From NCBI RefSeq assembly GCF_000611645.1, contig NW_014011545.1:1-10539 (forward strand): 10,539 bases of DNA. The letters are read 5' to 3'. This document shows, one piece after another, positions 1-10,539 of the stretch. A program made the position numbers and the translations under genes. Source of the DNA: Monoraphidium neglectum. Lineage: Eukaryota; Chlorophyta; Chlorophyceae; Sphaeropleales; Selenastraceae. Under the pieces are notes generated by a model that had not been told where the DNA came from, made no database searches, and was given only the letters and a program-made list of their open reading frames with translations. Numbering within the stretch: position 1 is the stretch's first letter; the number at the start of each line of letters is the position of its first letter.

Positions 1-495
1 GGGTAGGGGAAGGACTATTATTGGGCAACGTTATGGCGGAAGTAGTTGGGGGGGGGAGCAGGGATGAGGAGATGGGGGTGGGGGTCAGTGCGGATGGGGG
101 TCGACCCCACCGACACATGCCCTGCGAGTGGGTGGGTGGCTGGGCGGCCGCTTGAGAGTGGGTGGGGAGGGGTGCAGCAAGACGAGTGGGCGCGGGCTGT
201 CCAGCGACTCAGCAGAGCGAGTGCAGCGCCATCCACTGGGGATCATGGAGGCGAGACCACGCCACGCCCGCATCCGAAAACGGGAGGCGTCGCGTTGCGC
301 CGCGCGGCACCGCCTTGCTCTGTTGCCCCCCGCAGCCTGCCCCCCGCCCCCAAAAACAGCCCCCAACCCGCGCTCGCCGCGCCTGCGCCCGCGCGCGCGC
401 GCCCGCGCCCGCGCCCGCGCCCGCGCCTCCCAAGCAGTCGTAGGATTCAGAATGCGGGGTTGAGGGTTTTGTCCGCAGAAATCACATCATCACAG
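1..495. other. 3' flank of gene A, no gene seen
   Basis: This stretch lies downstream of the stop codon of the minus-strand gene ending at 496. Open frames here are short, overlap on both strands and show no recognisable domain, so I see no gene. It should contain the 3' UTR of gene A. The TGTAA polyadenylation signal common in green algae was not found on the minus strand here. The only clear structure is a GC-rich hexamer repeat near 399-427. Confidence 0.55.
399..427. repeat. GCGCCC hexamer tandem repeat
   Basis: Four complete GCGCCC units and a partial fifth follow directly on an alternating CG run at about 390-402. Alternating purine-pyrimidine DNA like this can adopt Z-form. It lies in the 3' flank of gene A, and no function is evident. 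Confidence 0.8.
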
Positions 496-794
496 TCACA
501 TCTCCCGTCGCTTCGGGGCGCGGCAGGGCGGGGCGGCCCACCAGTCGCGCTCCACATTGTTGATGCAGAACTTGTCAACGCTGCACTCGCGCACTGTGCC
601 GTCGTCGTTCACGATGTAGCCGGGGAGGCCCACGCAGCGGTTGCTGTAGACGTTGAGCACGGTGTTGGCGGGGCACTTCCCGCAGATCTGGGGGTGCGGG
701 CGCGCGTGGGGAGTGAGAGCAAGTGTGTGTGTGTGATTGTTGGAGTGTGTGTGTGTGTGTCAAAGTGTGTTTGCAAAAGAGAGAGAGAGAGAGA

Positions 795-868
<74 letters not shown>

Positions 869-1829
869 TTGCGCGTTTGCGAGCGCATGCACGCGAAGCG
901 TGAGAGCGGATGTCACCCATCCTCAAGGCAGCGCGCCGGCCTGACGAAAAACGCCCCAGCAAGGGGACGGGCACGTCAGCACGGCACGTTTGGTGCAGGG
1001 CGCCGGCCCAGGGTGCGGGGTGCGGCAAGCGGGGGACGCAGGGGTGCGCCCGCGCACCAAGCTGCCAATCTTGGCCGCCGGCGCGAACAGGCCCTTGGCG
1101 CATTTGATGCACTTGGAACCTTTGAGCTTTTTAGCCGCATAGCCGGCGGCGCAGGCTGTGCAGTAGGGGAGGGGGGTGGTGAGGGGAAGGTGGGCGGACG
1201 GCAATGGGGTGTGCAGTCCAAGGCTTGGGCTGGGAGGGGCCCAAGGGCCCAACGGCAGGTGGCGGCCTCCGCGGCGGACTGGAGGCCGCCCGGGCCGCAG
1301 TTCTGGGCGCATGTGGCCCGCCCGCGCACACGCGCGCGCCGCAGCTGCCACGGGATGGATCGTGCGATGAGATCCGCCCCGCTCTGCAGCCCGGCTGATC
1401 CGCCGGCCGCTGCACATTGGGAGGCCGCGGGCGGTCCCAGCCCTGCTGTCCCGTTGCGCACGGCCGCGGCATGCTGGCGCCGGGCCAATCGGCGGCCGGT
1501 CATGCCGTGCCACATTGTCGGAGCCGCCCCAAGCGAGCCCCTGCCCAGTCTGCGGCCGGCCGGGCGTGCTCACTTGGCACGGAGGCGCGGTTGGGAGCAG
1601 GGAGGTACCCCGTCTTGGCTAGAAAGCATATCTTTGATCTTCCAGGCCACCCCGGCTGGCCCGGCTGCGCCTGCAGCACCCGGCAGCGCGCGCAGTGCTT
1701 CATGCTGCATGATGGCTGCGCGCGTGCACCCGTGGGGGCGAGCGCCAGCAGCAGCACCACGAGCACCGCCGCAGCAACGGCGGCGCCCAGGCGTCGGGGC
1801 TGGGGGGCGGCCCCGGCCGTGGCGGCCAC
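496..1829 (-). CDS. Secreted cysteine-rich protein, 4 exons (gene A)
   Basis: Function unknown; predicted secreted cysteine-rich protein of about 162 residues. Exons on the minus strand are 1829-1680, 1302-1254, 1155-1058 and 687-496, with intron phases 0, 1 and 0, stopping at TGA 498-496. Residues 1-37 form a clear signal peptide: Arg-Arg, then a long Ala/Val/Leu core, then an Ala-Arg-Ala cleavage site. The rest carries spaced Cys pairs (C46/C49, C66/C68, C82/C85, C101/C104) and later single cysteines, with Gly-Tyr at 71-72. The spacing recalls growth-factor-receptor-like or ephrin-receptor-like cysteine repeats, but no family can be named. Exons 1, 3 and 4 are well supported. The 49-base exon 2 is less certain: it was chosen because both junctions keep phase and it adds Cys52 and Cys66. 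Intron 3 holds a long microsatellite. Confidence 0.7.
722..865. repeat. Compound GA/GT microsatellite in gene A intron 3
   Basis: Several interrupted GT runs from 722 are followed by a GA run at 779-795, more GT, and an uninterrupted GT tract at 811-865 (about 27 units). It lies wholly inside intron 3 of gene A (688-1057). In the transcript it reads as CA repeats followed by a CU run, about 35-180 bases upstream of the acceptor. In animals intronic CA repeats can bind splicing factors such as hnRNP L; any such role here is inference. Confidence 0.95.
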
Positions 1830-3196
1830 GAGTTGGGCTTTGCCTAGGGGATGGAAATGCGAATGTGACAGAGATTTGGAGAATGCTCATGCATGTGGCT
1901 GTTCACATCACGTGGCAACGCATCGCGATGCACGGCGCAGCACACTGCGCAGCGCGCGATGCACGGGTCCAGCCACCTGGAGGTGCCCCGTGCGAGTGAC
2001 GCCGCGCGCGCGGATTCCGCGCACCTCGGCCAGGCCTCTGGCACAACAGTCTAAAGTTATTGTCCAACTCGCCCTGGTCGGACGGCTCCCGGGCGGCCCT
2101 GGAAGCCGTCGAAAATTGCATTGTCTACAGATCCCCTAGGCGCCAGGAACGCGGCTACTTGGCTGGTTTCATGCGTAAAAGTGGATTGAGAGTACGGTAG
2201 TGTCCCGTCACCACGCCATGCTGCTCTCCAAAAAACTAGAGTGCTCAGAATGACACTCCTCTTCGGTGGCCGTGTCTTTCGCTGAACGGCGTATATGAAA
2301 ACAAACCAAGTGAATCTATTGTATACACCAAGACCTGCGCCATGCACAGGTGCTGATGCGTCGCCGCCATGCAGCGTTACTGATGGCTGCCCGCTTCTGC
2401 CAGCAGTCGAGGCCCCTTCCAAAGGTTCTACCAGTGAAGCCCTGCCCTGTGCGCGCAAAGGGGGTGTCAATCCAAGGCGCTCAAGCAGCACAAGCGCACA
2501 ACTGCGGTCGTTGGCCCCTCACTCCTGCTGCCTCGCCTCAACTGCTGATTTAACACTCGGTACGCTTACGGCCAGCCCCATGGCTCTCAAACCCCTCTCT
2601 TGGTCATACATGGGGCATCGCAATGGAGCTTACGACTGTGCGCTTTGGCACGTTGGGCCGTGCGCAATGAGCAACGCGCCCCGCCACAGCAGCGCAAGAT
2701 GCACGGCGGGCGTGGGGTGGGCGGCTGGCGTGTGTGTGCGGGCTCACCGCAGCGAACCAAGTGTGCTGGCTCACCACACTATACAAAGAGGGGTCGGGGC
2801 AACAGTAGCCACACGGCTCGCCGCATGCACCTCGATGTCGCCAAAAGGAAGGAAGACAGGGGGTTGCGCAATTGGTGTTTGAAGGGCGGCCCGAAGCGCC
2901 CGACATCCTGCGAGTTGGGCTGGCAACGTGCGTGTCCGCTGCGTGCACTTGCCGCCCACGTGTGTGCCGAAAAACGCGGCGCTGGTGCGCGATAATGGCG
3001 CGTGCGGGGCGCTGCGAAACACCAAGCTGAAACCGCCTGTTGCTCTCATTCTGCTCAGCGCGTTTTCCAAACTGGAATAACAAAGAATGCGAGAAATTCT
3101 TGCGCCACGCGCGGCGCCGCAGCACGTGCCCGCCACTGGGCGCCCCGTGCGGCTGCTGGAGCGGCCGCCGCAGGGCCGCGGCACGCGCGGACCGGC
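1830..3196. other. Intergenic region between genes A and B
   Basis: This holds the promoter and 5' UTR side of gene A (start at 1829) and the 3' UTR of gene B (stop at 3197), both on the minus strand. Base composition falls to a more AT-rich stretch around 2150-2340, typical of non-coding DNA here. Open frames exist but lack domains, signal peptides and phase-consistent splice partners. No TGTAA on the minus strand, tRNA or convincing TATA box was found. Confidence 0.5.
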
Positions 3197-8782
<5,586 letters not shown>

Positions 8783-9737
8783 TCGCGCCACCCGTGGCCA
8801 GTGCAGTGTCGACCAAGAGCGGTCCTGCCCTTGGCCACCGCACAAAAGAGATTCTAAGTAGGGCTGCGGATGTATTCGCCTGTTCTGCTACTCGCAACCA
8901 GCTCCAAGCACGCGAGTCACTCGCGCGGTCACTGCCCACGCGAGTGCCTTTCAGAACAAAACACAGGGTCCCAGCTGCAACGAAGGATGTTTCTGTTTCT
9001 GAAGTTTGAATTCTAATCCGGGTGCCGAGCACCCCGTCAATCACGGGTCAGCGTGTATGTTACCTGCTGCGTCCTGCGTGTCTGCCCCGCTCCTGCGACC
9101 CCGGGGGGCTCGGAGACCCACAAAGCGCCCATGTGCTCCTTGATTGCCTGAGGTTCCGGATTCTGCAGCAAGTGGCGCCCGCTGAGCACGCATTCTTAGA
9201 CAGCGCACCTAGCGAGCGCTGTCCGCGGGGTGCTGCAAAACACTTCTAATCATACGCTTGTGGGCGGTGGGGCTACACACTGTGCACTATACATCGCCAA
9301 TAATGTTCAACAGCACCCAGCGGATCACCGCCCAGCATGGGCAGGGCCCTTTCCGCAACGAGCCTGCTCCTCAGGTCAAACTCGCTTTGACATTGCATCC
9401 ACACGCAGCCCACAAGACTGGGCACCGCATGCTCTCACCATCACAGAGTGCATGAACGCTTGTCATGAGCATCGTATCGCGGCTGCATCTTTATGCGGAG
9501 CTATTAGGTGTGGTCTTAACGACGGCGCGGCGGAAGCTCATGAGGTCCCCCGCACTGCCTCACGCGCCGCACGCGAGGCCAGTCAATCCATACTCTACAA
9601 CAAGCGCTGTAACCTCCGATATCAAAGGTCGGGCGCCTCCAGCAGCCCCGGACGGCGCAACACGGGGATCGCCGAAAAGTCCTGGAGTCCGGCAGGGGCC
9701 TCCGCGGGTGGCTCAGCGGTGCCTGGAGGCCAGGTGC
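8783..9737. other. Divergent intergenic region between genes B and C
   Basis: Gene B starts leftward at 8782 and gene C rightward at 9738, so this stretch should hold both promoters and 5' UTRs. Composition is more balanced than in the exons. Open frames on both strands lack domains and good start contexts. No tRNA or clear TATA box was identified. A palindromic element stands out at 8909-8945. Confidence 0.6.
8909..8945. promoter_or_regulatory. Palindrome plus repeated CACGCGAGT motif upstream of gene B
   Basis: CGCGAGT-C-ACTCGCG at 8911-8925 is a perfect inverted repeat around one central base. The 9-base word CACGCGAGT occurs at 8909-8917 and again at 8937-8945, 28 bases apart. The element sits 127-163 bases upstream of the gene B start codon, a reasonable place for transcription-factor sites. 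The binding role is inference. Confidence 0.35.
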
Positions 9738-10539
9738 ATGCTGCACATGCCTCCGTTTGGCCTGCTGCTGCTCTTCAGCAGCGCGCTCTTATGGGGTGAG
9801 TTGTGACAAGGTTGTGCCTTTTGGACGCGACCGTCGTGCGGTGTCCTGGCCGCCCAAACCACTTGATTGAAAGGGCTTTTGCCCCCACAACGCGCCGAAG
9901 CTGGTTGTATGGTGACGCACGCGGGCCCGCGAGTGAGAGCATGGGGCACCCGTCTTCAATGGTGCCTGTGCGGCCCTGTTCCACGCCCGCCTCTGGTGAT
10001 TTGCAGGGATATCAGGGGCCGCGCAGAATTGTAGCAGCTGCTCCGCGCTGCACCGGCTGGCGTGCGGCGTGGACGGCGTCACCTACAGCAACAGATGCTT
10101 GGCGCGCTGCCAGGGCGTGAAGCTCCTCAGGATGGGCGAGTGCCGGCCAGAGGATGTTGCTAGGGCCGCACAAGCAGCTGTCGCAAAGGCGGGGCAGGGG
10201 GCAGGTGCGGCCCCACACTCGATACGGGGTGGGGTGGGCGTGTGGACCCTTGGGATGGGATGGGGAGCGTGAAGCTCGCTCGCCGCTGGCTGGCAGAGGA
10301 GGCGGCCGCTGCCCTGGTGAAACCAGCATCACCACACCCACAGCAAGTTGCCCGCGGCAGTGGGGGTAGCCCAAACAGGCGGTCGACATTGCATGATGGG
10401 TGACACCCAAAGCAGCCGCTCGCCCTGCGCATGCGTGCGGGCGGCCCTGCTCCCTCCCAAAAGCCCTCCCCCTCAGCGTTCACGCCCCCGCCCGCCCCCC
10501 GCCCGCCCCCCCGCAGCCGTCCTCGCGGCCGCTGGCAGC
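9738..10539 (+). CDS. Secreted Kazal-type protease inhibitor-like protein, 5' part (gene C)
   Basis: Partial gene cut by the right edge. Exons are 9738-9795, 10007-10204 and 10517 onward, all junctions in phase 1. Residues 1-25 are a signal peptide with a Leu-rich core. Residues 28-65 form a compact Kazal domain: Cys28, 31, 39, 50, 54 and 65, with the hallmark Cys-Gly-x-Asp-Gly-x-Thr-Tyr-x-Asn-x-Cys at 39-50. Kazal domains inhibit serine proteases by a loop after the second cysteine; by homology the P1 residue is Ala33, suggesting elastase- or subtilisin-like targets. The last Cys spacing (10 residues) is shorter than in classical Kazal domains, closer to non-classical ones. The domain is followed by an Ala-rich stretch, and exon 3 begins Val-Leu-Ala-Ala-Ala. 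Start Met1 at 9738 or Met4 at 9747 is possible. The third exon's donor and acceptor pair (10205, 10516) is well formed but rests on one short exon fragment. Confidence 0.78.

Noticed and set aside
737..1999. Plus-strand open frame of 420 codons
   Set aside because: It starts inside the GT microsatellite (Cys-Val repeats) and crosses gene A introns and exons in antisense; no domain is seen.
2295..2882. Plus-strand open frame of 195 codons in the A/B intergenic region
   Set aside because: Composition is non-coding, with no domain, signal or splice partner of matching phase.
1..3196. TGTAA polyadenylation signals for genes A and B
   Set aside because: Scanning the sense strand downstream of both stops found none, so no transcript end was called.
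9230..9799. Plus-strand open frame of 189 codons upstream of gene C
   Set aside because: It lacks a standard ATG start and any domain, and overlaps the gene C signal-peptide exon in another frame.

Overview
The window looks like nuclear DNA from a GC-rich green alga, probably a chlorophyte. It is GC-rich throughout, and genes are cut into short exons by GT-AG introns of about 100-380 bases. Most acceptors follow C-rich pyrimidine tracts, donors are mainly GTGAG/GTGGG/GTGCG, and simple repeats lie in introns and in one exon. There are no bacterial-style operons. The lineage is inferred from style, not from a marker gene.

Three split genes can be assembled by matching splice sites and reading phase. 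Gene A (minus strand, 1829 to 496, 4 exons) encodes a secreted cysteine-rich protein of about 162 residues. Gene B (minus strand, 8782 to 3197, 9 exons, 1046 residues; all eight introns agree in phase) encodes a secreted mosaic. It has a signal peptide, a 12-cysteine domain with glycosylation sequons, an alanine-rich arm carrying 32 consecutive glutamines, and a C-terminal beta-propeller-like region resembling bacterial secreted proteins. Gene C (plus strand, from 9738, cut by the window end) encodes a secreted protein with a Kazal-type protease-inhibitor domain.

Layout: 1-495 is 3' flank of gene A with GC-rich repeats; 496-1829 gene A, whose last intron holds a large GA/GT microsatellite; 1830-3196 intergenic; 3197-8782 gene B; 8783-9737 the divergent intergenic region between B and C, with a palindromic candidate element close to the start of B; 9738-10539 gene C.

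All three products are predicted to enter the secretory pathway and two are cysteine-rich, which suggests extracellular, wall or defence roles. Nothing in the sequence proves a shared pathway. The most unusual structure is in gene B. A CTG-type 9-base repeat in intron 2 and a pure CAG tract in exon 3 lie in opposite sense around a splice acceptor and could pair in the pre-mRNA.
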